A stretch of DNA of 64,000 nucleotides from SAR116 cluster bacterium AG-321-K23 (GTDB taxonomy: Bacteria; Pseudomonadota; Alphaproteobacteria; Puniceispirillales; Marisalimonadaceae): positions 1 through 64,000 of the forward strand of contig QBXO01000005.1 in NCBI GenBank assembly GCA_003284565.1, written 5' to 3'. Positions 1-10,113 of this stretch are shown piece after piece. Made by a program: the position numbers and the translations under genes. The stretch's first letter is position 1. The number at the start of each line of letters is the position of its first letter. The notes under the pieces were generated by a model. It saw only the letters and a list, made by a program, of their open reading frames with translations, did not search any database and was not told where the DNA came from.

Positions 1-592
1 TCCAATTTGGTGACCATGACCTTACAGCTGATAAAACCAAATTGAAACCAGCCATTATAAGTATAAAACCACTTATAGAAGATATTATGAAAGCTATGAC
101 TTGATTTTTTGTAAGTACTGATAGACAAGAAGTAAGGGCCAAAAAGGCTCCTGCCATAAACCAGCTACCAATGTAAGATATTAAAATTACATTATTATCT
201 GGATCACCTAAAAAGTTTACAGTTATCCAAATTGGCATGGTTAGGATAAGCGCAATAAGAGTAAAAAACCAACTTGCTAAAAATTTACCGACCACTAATT
301 GTGTATTAGTAACAGGTAAAGTAATCAATAATTCAATTGTACCAGACCTTCTTTCCTCAGCCCACAACCTCATGCCAATAGCTGGCATTAAAACAAGAAA
401 TAACCATGGATGCCAAGAAAAAAAAGCAGTTAAATCAGCCTGATCTCTCTCAAAAAATCTCCCTAAAAAGAAAGTCATACCGGATGATAAAGCTAAAAAA
501 ACAAGTAAAAAAATTGATGCTAATGGAGTTCTAAAATATCCTCTTAGCTCTCTATCTAATATGATATATGTTTTATTTAAGTAATTATTCAT
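1..592 (-). CDS. ABC-2 type transporter permease (partial, runs off the left edge)
   Basis: Reverse-strand translation MNNYLNKTYIILDRELRGYFRTPLASIFLLVFLALSSGMTFFLGRFFERDQADLTAFFSWHPWLFLVLMPAIGMRLWAEERRSGTIELLITLPVTNTQLVVGKFLASWF... typical of ABC-2 permeases; lies directly after the ATPase gene on the same strand. Confidence 0.88.
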   Translation of the reverse strand, partial: MNNYLNKTYIILDRELRGYFRTPLASIFLLVFLALSSGMTFFLGRFFERDQADLTAFFSWHPWLFLVLMPAIGMRLWAEERRSGTIELLITLPVTNTQLVVGKFLASWFFTLIALILTMPIWITVNFLGDPDNNVILISYIGSWFMAGAFLALTSCLSVLTKNQVIAFIISSISGFILIMAGFNLVLSAVRSWSPNW

Positions 593-611
593 AGGTGCAT
601 ACCATTTATTT

Positions 612-1562
612 TTAATTATTGCCTGTGGTTATTGTTCTAAAAATCTTTTCAAGATTTACCTTTTGAAAATTAGCTTCAATAACATTGAGTTTATGTTTAT
701 TAATTTGTTTTAAAACTGTGCTTAGATTTGGCACTTTTTTGTTATCACTTACTAAAATTATATAAGTTGATGCGTCAGATTTTTGAATTTTAATTTCTTC
801 ATATTTTAAAGAAGATTTAATATCTTTAAAAACAACATTATTGATTTTATCGGATATTTTTATAGATAAAGTATGTTTGTTTAAAAACTTTTTTTCTAAA
901 TTTTGTGGTGAATCATTTGCAAGTAATTTTCCATTAGCAATAATAATAGCCCGTGAACAAACCGCTTCAACTTCCTCTAGGATGTGGGTAGAAATTACAA
1001 TTGCTTTATTCTTGGATATCTTTTTAATGAGGTTTCTCATTTCGTGTTTTTGATTTGGATCTAACCCGTCTGTTGGTTCATCTAAAATTAATATATCAGG
1101 ATCATGTATTAATGCCTGAGCAATACCAACCCTTCTTTTAAAACCTTTCGAAAGGGTTTCTACAGGCCTATCCCACATTTCTTTTAAGTTAATTTGATTA
1201 GCCATTTCTTCTAATCTATTACTCAATTTTTTATCACTCAAACCTCTCATTTTTCCAATAAATGATAAAAAGTCTGAAACTATCATATCTGAATATAATG
1301 GTGCACCTTCAGGTAAATACCCGATATATTCCTTAGCCTTAAGAGAATTAGACTTTAGATCAATACCGTTAATAAATATTTCACCATCATCAGGTTCTAA
1401 AAAACCGGTAAGCATTTTCATAGTTGTAGATTTACCCGCTCCGTTCGGGCCAAGAAAACCTACGACCTCTCCCCTATCAACTTGTAAGTTAATTTTGTCA
1501 ACTGCAATAAATTGATCGAATGATTTTTTTAGATTCTTTGCGTTTATTAGTTTATCAGGCAA
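612..1562 (-). CDS. ABC transporter ATP-binding protein
   Basis: Walker A GPNGAGKST, signature LSKGFKRRVGIAQAL, Walker B ILILDEPTDGLD. Confidence 0.95.
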   Translation of the reverse strand: MPDKLINAKNLKKSFDQFIAVDKINLQVDRGEVVGFLGPNGAGKSTTMKMLTGFLEPDDGEIFINGIDLKSNSLKAKEYIGYLPEGAPLYSDMIVSDFLSFIGKMRGLSDKKLSNRLEEMANQINLKEMWDRPVETLSKGFKRRVGIAQALIHDPDILILDEPTDGLDPNQKHEMRNLIKKISKNKAIVISTHILEEVEAVCSRAIIIANGKLLANDSPQNLEKKFLNKHTLSIKISDKINNVVFKDIKSSLKYEEIKIQKSDASTYIILVSDNKKVPNLSTVLKQINKHKLNVIEANFQKVNLEKIFRTITTGNN

Positions 1563-1679
1563 TTATATTATTCCTTCGATCATATTTATTAAAAAATTTT
1601 TTATTGAATTTAATTAATTTTAAAATTTAAAATTTCAAGATAAAAAAAGTTTTTTGTTATAATTATTTTCAATTTAACA

Positions 1680-3098
1680 TTATATAAATTTATTTACGTC
1701 AGGTAGTTCAGGTGGTCCAAATGCCTCTTCAAAAGCCAAAGCAATTGCAACTGCATAGTCATCGTCATCTTTATTACAAATAACTTGTAAACCAATTGGT
1801 AAAATTTGTTGACTTTTACTATTAGCAAATTTCTGAATGGGGTAGGTAATTGCACACATTCCAAAGATATTAACTGGTTGAGTATTCGCTGATGCCAAAA
1901 GGCTCCTCTCGTGTAACTCAGTCCCTACTACACTATTATCAACTTCTATTGCTTGCATTATTGTCGTAGGAGAGACAAGTGCATCATACTTTTTGAAATA
2001 ACCTCCTACAATAGAATTTAATTCCGGAATTCTTTTTTTTGCATTAATATATTCTACTGATGATACATTTAACCCTAATTTAGCTCTAATGCCTGTCACA
2101 GGATCCATTTGATCTACAACTTGTAGAAATTTTTCTTTCCCAAATGCGCTTATGATTTCTGATCCAACTATAGTTGGAAATAATCTGGCTTTTTCTTTAG
2201 CCTCATCAAGTATTACATCTTCAATTTTTGCACCAGCATCTTCTAATTTCTTACAAAAATTGTTGTATGCTTCCATTACACTACTATCTAAATTTTCTGT
2301 AAAAGGTTCCTTTAATTTGCCAATTACAAGATTTTTAATTTCTAACGGTTTTGATACTTTTTTATTTTTGTTGTAAGTATCAAAAATTAATTTTGTATCT
2401 TTTACAGATCTAGCAAGTGGACCTGGAGTATCCAAAGTAGGTGAAAGTGGAAATATTCCGTCAGTAGGCCATTTGTTTTTTGTGGTCTTCAAACCAATAA
2501 TACCATTAAACGATGCTGGTATTCGAACTGATCCACCAGTATCTGTACCAATTGCAAAAGCTGCTAATCCCGCTGCGACTGCAACTCCTGAACCACTGCT
2601 TGATCCACCAGGTATCCTATGGATTTTTGCATCCCAAGGATTTTTTGGGGTACCTTTATACTTATTTAATCCTGTCGCGCCTAAAGCAAACTCTACTGTA
2701 TGTGTTTTGCCTAAAATAACACACCCAAGCGCTTTTAGTTTTTTAACGAGGCTACCTTCTGGACCAGTTATGTCATCACTAATTATATTAGAGCCATTAG
2801 TTGTAGGCATACCATCAACCGAACAAATATCCTTAATTGCAATAGGAATACCCATTAGTGGACCCAAGTCAACACCACACGCAAATAATTTATCTATTCC
2901 ATCTGCCCAATCAAGGCCCTTTTCTTCGTCTACGAATATATATGCATGAAGATGAGGATTTAAAATTCTAATTCTTTCATAATAAGCCGATGTTATTTCC
3001 CTACATGATAGTAAACGGTTTCTGAATTTTTGACCTAACTCCTCAATGGTAACACCACTTAAAGGATCTTTTGGTAAATTTATATCTGTGTCATTCAT
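1680..3098 (-). CDS. Amidase signature family protein
   Basis: GGSSSGSGVAVAAG amidase signature motif, full length 472 aa. Confidence 0.93.
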   Translation of the reverse strand: MNDTDINLPKDPLSGVTIEELGQKFRNRLLSCREITSAYYERIRILNPHLHAYIFVDEEKGLDWADGIDKLFACGVDLGPLMGIPIAIKDICSVDGMPTTNGSNIISDDITGPEGSLVKKLKALGCVILGKTHTVEFALGATGLNKYKGTPKNPWDAKIHRIPGGSSSGSGVAVAAGLAAFAIGTDTGGSVRIPASFNGIIGLKTTKNKWPTDGIFPLSPTLDTPGPLARSVKDTKLIFDTYNKNKKVSKPLEIKNLVIGKLKEPFTENLDSSVMEAYNNFCKKLEDAGAKIEDVILDEAKEKARLFPTIVGSEIISAFGKEKFLQVVDQMDPVTGIRAKLGLNVSSVEYINAKKRIPELNSIVGGYFKKYDALVSPTTIMQAIEVDNSVVGTELHERSLLASANTQPVNIFGMCAITYPIQKFANSKSQQILPIGLQVICNKDDDDYAVAIALAFEEAFGPPELPDVNKFI

Positions 3099-3110
3099 TT
3101 AAAAACTCCT

Positions 3111-3509
3111 TTAATTTTTAAATTGATTTTTCATAGAACCGAAAATACCTTTTAATCTTGGCGAGGTTGAACAATCAGCTTCTAGTGTTAACTTTTTTTC
3201 TACAGGAACATGGATACCAACGTAACGCACTGATTTATATTTTGGGTTAGATATGAGCTGCACTTTTCTATTAGATTTCAATCTATATCTTGCTACTCCT
3301 TTTTTAAAGGGAAAAATTATGTCTGTACCTGGAACTGCAACCGCAAAACTATCATCATCAACAGAGCATTTATTATTTAAAGTAATTGTCACTGAAATCA
3401 CTTCTACAGGTTTAAAAGCTTGTTGAATATTAGGCATACCAAACCATAGCATTAGCCCAATGACACTAATTCCTGAGAGAAAAAAAATAATTTTAGTTAA
3501 AAAACGCAT
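3111..3509 (-). CDS. Hypothetical protein with N-terminal membrane anchor
   Basis: ORF 132 aa; hydrophobic N-terminus FLTKIIFFLSGISVIGLMLWFG; no family recognised. Confidence 0.6.
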   Translation of the reverse strand: MRFLTKIIFFLSGISVIGLMLWFGMPNIQQAFKPVEVISVTITLNNKCSVDDDSFAVAVPGTDIIFPFKKGVARYRLKSNRKVQLISNPKYKSVRYVGIHVPVEKKLTLEADCSTSPRLKGIFGSMKNQFKN

Positions 3510-3607
3510 TGATACCTTAAAATAAACATATTACATCTTATCATGGAGTTAATTATACCAAATTTATAGCCAAAGTAATTAATTTTTAGATAATATTTTA
3601 GGACAAA

Positions 3608-4807
3608 TTGAAAAAAATTATGCGAAACGAATTTGATAGAATCAAAAGATTACCACCATATGTCTTTGCTGAGGTAAATGACCTTAAAGCTAAACTAAGA
3701 TCTAAAGGTAAAGATATAATTGATTTTGGAATGGGGAACCCTGACATGCCAACACCAAAGCATATCAGAGAAAAATTAAAAGAAACTGTAGAAAGACCTG
3801 GAACAGGAAGATATTCTACTAGTAAGGGTATAAATGGGTTGAGAAAAGCACAAGCTGCTTACTATAAAAGGCGTTTTAATGTTAAATTAGATCCTGAAGA
3901 TGAAGTAATCGTTACTTTGGGATCAAAAGAAGGTCTAGCTAACTTGGCTCAAGCAATAACATCTCCTGGAGATATAATACTATCCCCAAATCCTTCATAT
4001 CCTATTCATCCATATGGATTTATAATTGCAGGTGCTTCATTACGTCATTTACCAGCTATGGATGATGGAACTTTTAATCCTGGTCTGTATCTAGAGAGGT
4101 TAGAAAGATCAATTATAGAAAGTGTGCCTGCCCCAGTGGCTGTTATTATATCTTTTCCTTCCAATCCAACTGCACAAGTTGTGTCATTAGAATTTTATGA
4201 AGAAGTGGTAAAAATTGCTCTTAAATACAATGTCTTTATATTGTCTGATCTTGCATATGCAGAAATATATTATGATAACTCCCCACCCCCTTCAATACTT
4301 CAAATACCAAAAGCAAAAGAAGTGGCAGTAGAATTTACGTCAATGTCAAAGACTTATGCTATGGCAGGATGGCGAATTGGTTTTGCCGTTGGCAATATAA
4401 GATTAATAAACGCACTTACTAGAATTAAGTCGTATTTAGATTATGGAGCTTTTACTCCTGTTCAAGTTGCTGCAGCAGCAGCATTGAATGGCCCTCAAGA
4501 TTGTGTTCAAGAGATAAGAAGTACTTATCAAAAAAGAAGAGACGTTCTAATAAACTCTATGGCTAGGGCTGGATGGAACATCCCAAGTCCAAAAGCAAGT
4601 ATGTTTGCTTGGGCTCCAATACCAGATAAATATAAAGATAAAGGATCTTTAGAATTTGCAAAAGAATTAATGCTTAAAGCAGATGTTGCAGTCTCTCCAG
4701 GTGTAGCTTTTGGTGAATTTGGAGAAGGTTTTGTAAGAGTTGGTTTGGTAGAGAATGAACAAAGAATAAAACAAGCTGCCAAGAATATTAAAAAGTTATT
4801 ACAATAA
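3608..4807 (+). CDS. Class I/II PLP aminotransferase (alanine/LL-diaminopimelate aminotransferase-like)
   Basis: DFGMGNPDMPTPKHI, SKTYAMAGWRIGFAVGN lysine motif; 399 aa. Confidence 0.9.
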   Translation: MKKIMRNEFDRIKRLPPYVFAEVNDLKAKLRSKGKDIIDFGMGNPDMPTPKHIREKLKETVERPGTGRYSTSKGINGLRKAQAAYYKRRFNVKLDPEDEVIVTLGSKEGLANLAQAITSPGDIILSPNPSYPIHPYGFIIAGASLRHLPAMDDGTFNPGLYLERLERSIIESVPAPVAVIISFPSNPTAQVVSLEFYEEVVKIALKYNVFILSDLAYAEIYYDNSPPPSILQIPKAKEVAVEFTSMSKTYAMAGWRIGFAVGNIRLINALTRIKSYLDYGAFTPVQVAAAAALNGPQDCVQEIRSTYQKRRDVLINSMARAGWNIPSPKASMFAWAPIPDKYKDKGSLEFAKELMLKADVAVSPGVAFGEFGEGFVRVGLVENEQRIKQAAKNIKKLLQ

Positions 4808-4859
4808 TTATCAATTTCTACAATCACCATAAACATTAATTAATATTGGAGTAAGATCT

Positions 4860-6467
4860 TTGACAGATTTTTTTAATAATTTTGATAAAAGAGATTTTGC
4901 AAGACCAGGAAGATCAAATGCCCTTAGCTCTAATGCTATGTTGGCTAGCTCTCATCCCATAGCTTCATCGGTAGGAATTGAGATATTAAAAAGTGGAGGC
5001 AATGCAGTAGATTCTGCAATTGCTATGAACGCTGTTCTTTGCATTGCCGAGCCGCATATGACAGGAGTTGGTGGTGACTGTTTTGTGATGTTGTCTGTTG
5101 ATGGTAGTACAAACATTAAAGCTCTAAATGGATCTGGTAAATCTTCTTCAAATGCTAAGGCAAGCGATCTTCGTAAAAATAAATTATCAGTGATTACTCC
5201 GGAAATGCCAGATGCTATTACAATACCAGGAGCTGTTGCGGCATGGAGTCTGCTCCATAAAGAACATGGTTATATGCCGTGGAAAGATATTTTTAGTCCA
5301 GCCATTAATTTTGCAACTCAAGGTATAAAAGTACATGAGAGAGTAGCGCTTGATTGGTCAAAATACAAACAAAAATTGTCTTTGGATTCTGATACTTCCA
5401 ACATTTTCCTTAAAAATGGAAAATCATTCAAGTTCTTGGATAATTTTAAGAATGAGAGTTTGTCAGAAACTTTTCGGACGATAGCTAAAGAGGGCCGGAA
5501 TGGTTTTTATCATGGGTGGGTTGCTAATGACATGTTTAAAAAACTTGAATCAATTGGAGGAAATCACACCCTAAATGATTTTGGTAAAACAACCGCTGAA
5601 TGGGTAAAGCCAATTTCTTCAGATTACAGAGGGTTTCGCATCCATGAATGTCCTCCAAATGGTCAGGGTATGGTAGCATTAATTATTTTATCAATTCTTG
5701 AAAAGTTTGATTTAAAAAATATGTCCAAAACTGACTATACACACTTATTTTGTGAGGCGACAAAAATAGGGTATTTTTTAAGAGATGAGTATCTTGCAGA
5801 TCCAGAACTAAACAAATTATCTTTTGATTATTTTCTAAATTCAAATTTGATAGATGAGTATGTGTCTGCCATAGATATGAAAAAAGCAAAGATTTACAGT
5901 TTAAGTGATTTTCCGGATCATCCTGATACAATTTACCTTACTGTAAGAGATAAAAATGGCATGATTATTTCATTTATTAACTCTCTTTTTGACGCTTTTG
6001 GTAGTGGTATTACCGCTCCTAAAAGTGGTGTTCTTTTTCATTGTCGAGGAAGAGCCTTTAATACTATTGATGGCCATCCCAATGAGCTAAATCCAAATAA
6101 AAGGCCGGTACATACTATAATTCCTGCTATGATTTCAAAAAATAATAAGTTAATAGGTTCATTTGGTGTAATGGGTGGTCAATATCAAGCTGCTGGTCAC
6201 GCTTATGTTTTATCTCAAATGATTGATTTTGGATTAAACCCACAACTTGCCCTAAATCATTCCCGGATTTTCCCAAATAATAATGTGTTAGATGTTGAAG
6301 ATGATTTTGACTTAAATTTAATTAATGAATTAAAGTTAAAGGGGCACAAAATTAATTATCCAGTACCTCCTATAGGGGGTGGTCAAATGATTTTAATAGA
6401 TGAAGAAAAGAATGTATTAGTTGGTGCAAGCGATTGGCGTAAAGATGGTCTTGCAATAGGATATTAA
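4860..6467 (+). CDS. Gamma-glutamyltransferase family protein
   Basis: GGNAVDSAIAMNAVLCIAEPHMTGVGGDCF N-terminal motif; DTIYLTVRDKNG region corresponding to the catalytic Thr; TTG start. Confidence 0.9.
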   Translation: MTDFFNNFDKRDFARPGRSNALSSNAMLASSHPIASSVGIEILKSGGNAVDSAIAMNAVLCIAEPHMTGVGGDCFVMLSVDGSTNIKALNGSGKSSSNAKASDLRKNKLSVITPEMPDAITIPGAVAAWSLLHKEHGYMPWKDIFSPAINFATQGIKVHERVALDWSKYKQKLSLDSDTSNIFLKNGKSFKFLDNFKNESLSETFRTIAKEGRNGFYHGWVANDMFKKLESIGGNHTLNDFGKTTAEWVKPISSDYRGFRIHECPPNGQGMVALIILSILEKFDLKNMSKTDYTHLFCEATKIGYFLRDEYLADPELNKLSFDYFLNSNLIDEYVSAIDMKKAKIYSLSDFPDHPDTIYLTVRDKNGMIISFINSLFDAFGSGITAPKSGVLFHCRGRAFNTIDGHPNELNPNKRPVHTIIPAMISKNNKLIGSFGVMGGQYQAAGHAYVLSQMIDFGLNPQLALNHSRIFPNNNVLDVEDDFDLNLINELKLKGHKINYPVPPIGGGQMILIDEEKNVLVGASDWRKDGLAIGY

Positions 6468-6468
6468 T

Positions 6469-7383
6469 TTATTTTTTCTTAATTTCCCGATATGTGATTA
6501 AAAGACAAGAGCAAATAACAACTAAGCCCCCAATGATTTGATTGTATGTTGGAATTTCATTCCAAATGATAAAACCAAAAAGCGTTGCTAATGGAATTGC
6601 TAAATATCTAAGTGTTACTAAAATTGTAGCCTCTGCATATTTATAACTCTGGGCCATAAGATACTGAACAAATGACCCTGTCATCCCAAGTGCAATCAAA
6701 GTATAGAGTATGTTGTTAGGAGTTATTAAAATTTCAATCCCATAATCGCCTGTTTTTCCATAGAACTTTGTTCCAAAAAAAATAATAGTAAAAGTGATAA
6801 CCAAGGAAGTTAATAGATTATGTATTAGAGCTGTAGTGGCAGGGTGTTCAGTTTTACCAATTCTTCTTAATATAAGAGCAAGTGCAGCGTGTGTTAATGC
6901 ACTTCCAAATGCTAGGTAAACACCTAATGCAGACAATTCTGACGTCTCATTAATAATACTGATTGGATTTATCATAAAAAAAACACCAATTAACCCAAAT
7001 GTAACTGCTGACCATCTAACTAGACCTATTTTTTCTCCTAAGACAAATGGAGATAAGAGAGTGACGTAAATGGCTGAACTCTGCGCAAGTGCTGTAGTAA
7101 GTCCAATAGGAATTAACTGTAGTGAGGAAAAAACCATAATCATAGTGACGAAACCAAAAAGGGATCGTAAAGCAATGTTTTTCCAATTATTAACTTGAAA
7201 TAAAAGTGATTTTCTAGCTAAGTAAGCTAAAACAAATAAAATGGGCAATGAATATGCAAACCTAGAAAATAAAGTGATAATAAAATCCACTTCACCTGAT
7301 AAAGACTTGATTATCATGTGAGTAAATAGCGATAAAAATATAAATATGATCCAAATGAGAGAACCAATTATATTTGAAGACAT
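6469..7383 (-). CDS. EamA/DMT family transporter
   Basis: Multi-TM protein of 304 aa with paired EamA-like repeats. Confidence 0.88.
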   Translation of the reverse strand: MSSNIIGSLIWIIFIFLSLFTHMIIKSLSGEVDFIITLFSRFAYSLPILFVLAYLARKSLLFQVNNWKNIALRSLFGFVTMIMVFSSLQLIPIGLTTALAQSSAIYVTLLSPFVLGEKIGLVRWSAVTFGLIGVFFMINPISIINETSELSALGVYLAFGSALTHAALALILRRIGKTEHPATTALIHNLLTSLVITFTIIFFGTKFYGKTGDYGIEILITPNNILYTLIALGMTGSFVQYLMAQSYKYAEATILVTLRYLAIPLATLFGFIIWNEIPTYNQIIGGLVVICSCLLITYREIKKK

Positions 7384-7485
7384 ATTAGACCAAATAATAA
7401 AATGAACTTGAAAAAAATATATTAAAGAATAACAATAAATTTAACAATCTAATAAAAATAGTCCCCTCTAAAAGGATAAAATTAA

Positions 7486-8958
7486 ATGAAAAAAACAGTT
7501 ATAATTGTTGGCTCTGGTAATGCTGCTTTATCAGCCGGTATAGCCGCTTTAGAAAAGGGTGGAGATGTAACTATTTATGAAAAAGCTGACAAAAAATTGG
7601 CTGGTGGAAACACTAAGTATACAGCTGGTGCAATGCGATTTGCCTATGATAATAGTAATCAGTTAATGGATCTTTTAAAAAATCCCGATGATGAGAGGCT
7701 TAAGGACACAGATTTTGGTTCTTATACCCAAGAAAATTTTGAAAAAGACTTGTTAAACTTTAATGATTATAGACCACTAAGCCATGAGCAAAAAATTTTG
7801 GTTTCAAAATCATTAGAGACAATCAAGTGGCTTTCTTCCCACAATGTTAAATTCGAACCCATTTATTCAAGACAAAGCTTTTTAAAAAATGGCAAGCATA
7901 TTTTTTGGGGAGGATTAACACTTGCATCAGAAAACGAAGGTGTTGGTTTGTTTGACCAAGAATTAGAAGCATTTTTAGCATTAGGTGGAAAAATTTTTTA
8001 TCAAAGTCCTGTCACAAATCTTTTTTATGAAGCTGGAGAGGTGAAGGGCGTTCATGTGAATGGAGAAAAAGTAATTGCTGACGCAGTTATTCTTGCATCA
8101 GGGGGGTTCGAAGCTAATGATGAACTTCGAAAATCCTACATTGGTAACAACTGGATAAAGGCCAAAGTAAGAGGAACTCCTCATAATACAGGAGATGGGC
8201 TGAAGATGGCCTTAGAAATTGGTGCTGCTAAACATGGTTTATATGATGGCTGTCATGCTACTCCCATGGATTTACATATGAAAAATTATGGTGGCTTAGA
8301 TTTAAAACCAAGTGAAAGAAAAAATTATAGAAAGATATGTTATTTTTTAGGAATTATGATTAATGCAAATGGTAAAAGATTTTTAGATGAGGGTAAAAAT
8401 TTTAGAAATTATACTTATGCTCAATATGGAAAAAGAGTTTTAGATCAGCCAGGTCATTTTGCTTGGCAAATTTTTGATAGTAAGGTTTTTGATCTACTTT
8501 ATGAAGAATATACATTCCATGACGCTCACTTTGTTGAAGCTGACACTATTGACGAGTTAATAAAAAAAATGGATGGTGTTGATAAAACTGAAACCAAGAA
8601 AACAATTGATCAATATAATAATTCAGTTGATCTTTATACCACCTTTGATCCGACAATTCTTGATGGAAAATCAACTAAGGGTCTCGAAATTGAAAAATCT
8701 AATTGGGCACAGAAAATAGATAAAAGACCTTTTAAAGCATTTCCCGTTACTGGTGGTATTACTTTTACATATGGTGGATTAAAAGTAGATAAAAACGGAT
8801 CAGTATTAGATATTAAAGATAATCCTATAAAAGGCTTATTTGCTTGTGGAGAATTAGTAGGAGGTGTGTTTTTTAATGGATATCCTGGTGGATCAGGCTT
8901 AACGTCTGGTGCAGTCTTTGGAAGAATGGCCGGTTATGGTTCAGTACAAGAAGAATAG
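7486..8958 (+). CDS. FAD-dependent oxidoreductase (fumarate reductase/tricarballylate dehydrogenase-like)
   Basis: N-terminal VIIVGSGNAALSAGIAALEKG dinucleotide fold; C-terminal GLFACGELVGGVFFNGYPGGSGLTSGAVFGRMAG. Confidence 0.9.
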   Translation: MKKTVIIVGSGNAALSAGIAALEKGGDVTIYEKADKKLAGGNTKYTAGAMRFAYDNSNQLMDLLKNPDDERLKDTDFGSYTQENFEKDLLNFNDYRPLSHEQKILVSKSLETIKWLSSHNVKFEPIYSRQSFLKNGKHIFWGGLTLASENEGVGLFDQELEAFLALGGKIFYQSPVTNLFYEAGEVKGVHVNGEKVIADAVILASGGFEANDELRKSYIGNNWIKAKVRGTPHNTGDGLKMALEIGAAKHGLYDGCHATPMDLHMKNYGGLDLKPSERKNYRKICYFLGIMINANGKRFLDEGKNFRNYTYAQYGKRVLDQPGHFAWQIFDSKVFDLLYEEYTFHDAHFVEADTIDELIKKMDGVDKTETKKTIDQYNNSVDLYTTFDPTILDGKSTKGLEIEKSNWAQKIDKRPFKAFPVTGGITFTYGGLKVDKNGSVLDIKDNPIKGLFACGELVGGVFFNGYPGGSGLTSGAVFGRMAGYGSVQEE

Positions 8959-8961
8959 AGA

Positions 8962-9918
8962 ATGAAAAAAATTAAGGTAGCAATTTTAGATGATTATCAA
9001 AATGTTACGCATCATTTTGCTAATTGGGAAATCCTTAGAGATAAAATAGAGCTTAAGGTGTTTAATGAATATATTGGAGACGATCCTTACTTGTCAGAAA
9101 AACTATTTGATTATGACGTTTTATGTTTGATGAGAGAAAGAACTCCACTTACTCGAAACTTAATAAACAAACTCCCAAACCTAAAACTAGTCATTACAAG
9201 TGGGATGTGGAATGCTTCTATTGAAGTAGAAACTTTAAAAGAAAAAAACATAATGTATTGTGGTACTGAAACTAAAATTCACTCAACTGCAGAATTAGCA
9301 TGGGCTCTAATAATGAATTCATGGAGAGGGTTACAGACAGAAATACAAAATATGAAAGATGGTAATTGGCAAACTACTATTGGAAGAGGTTTGAAGGGAA
9401 ATACCTTAGGTATTTTTGGTCTTGGTAAACAAGGTTCTCAAGTGGCGAATTACGCTAAAGCTTTTGGAATGAGAGTGATAGCCTGGAGTCATAATTTAAA
9501 AAAAGTAGATTGTGAAAAAGTTGGTATTGAATATGTAAGTAGTACTGATTTATTTAAAACCTCAGATATTTTAACAATACACACCAGATTATCGGATAGA
9601 ACGAGGAGTTTTATTAATAAAAGCAATCTTAAGTTAATGAAAAAAAATTCTGTAGTTGTGAATACTAGCAGAGGACCCATTATAAAGGAAAAAGATCTAA
9701 TAGATGCACTTAATAATGATGTTATTTCATGTGCTGCATTAGACGTTTATGATCAAGAACCTCTACCAAGAGATCACATCTTAAGAAAGACAAAAAACTT
9801 AATTCTTACACCTCACATTGGTTACGTGTCTAAAGAAGTATACGAAAAGTTCTTTAATGGTTATTTAAAAGCAATAGAAGCTTTTATAAACAAAAAACCA
9901 ATTAATCAAATTTTTTAA
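8962..9918 (+). CDS. D-2-hydroxyacid dehydrogenase family protein
   Basis: GNTLGIFGLGKQGSQVANYAKAFGM NAD fold; NTSRGPIIKEKDLIDAL; DVYDQEPLP. Confidence 0.93.
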   Translation: MKKIKVAILDDYQNVTHHFANWEILRDKIELKVFNEYIGDDPYLSEKLFDYDVLCLMRERTPLTRNLINKLPNLKLVITSGMWNASIEVETLKEKNIMYCGTETKIHSTAELAWALIMNSWRGLQTEIQNMKDGNWQTTIGRGLKGNTLGIFGLGKQGSQVANYAKAFGMRVIAWSHNLKKVDCEKVGIEYVSSTDLFKTSDILTIHTRLSDRTRSFINKSNLKLMKKNSVVVNTSRGPIIKEKDLIDALNNDVISCAALDVYDQEPLPRDHILRKTKNLILTPHIGYVSKEVYEKFFNGYLKAIEAFINKKPINQIF

Positions 9919-9960
9919 AATAGTAACCAATTATCTACAATTGATTGAGGTGTTTTTTAA
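9818..9960. repeat. Left copy of degenerate direct repeat bracketing the wzz gene
   Basis: ...aaagaagtatacgaaaag...ggttatttaaaagcaatagaagcttttataaacaaaaaaccaattaatcaaattttttaaaatagtaaccaattatctacaattgattgaggtg; matches 11459-11600 by eye. Confidence 0.75.
9921..9960 (-). pseudogene. Remnant of the glycosyltransferase C-terminus (KTPQSIVDNWL)
   Basis: Reverse-strand translation KTPQSIVDNWL versus KTPQWVIDNWL at the C-terminus of the intact GT at 11560-12297. Confidence 0.7.
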
Positions 9961-10113
9961 AAGGTTGTTTGGAGCTCACAATCTTAGACCAAGCGCTCGA
10001 ATAAAGTCAGCCTATAACAAGTACAAACTAACAGACTTTTATGTTATTGAATTCTAAAACATTTTTTATTTGTATAGTGAGGCAATCTTGATTTTATAAA
10101 AAGAATATATCTT

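Noticed and set aside
237-443. 68-aa plus-strand ORF
   Set aside because: Antisense to the clearly coding ABC-2 permease on the minus strand
2473-2949. 158-aa plus-strand ORF
   Set aside because: Antisense within the amidase gene; no recognisable family
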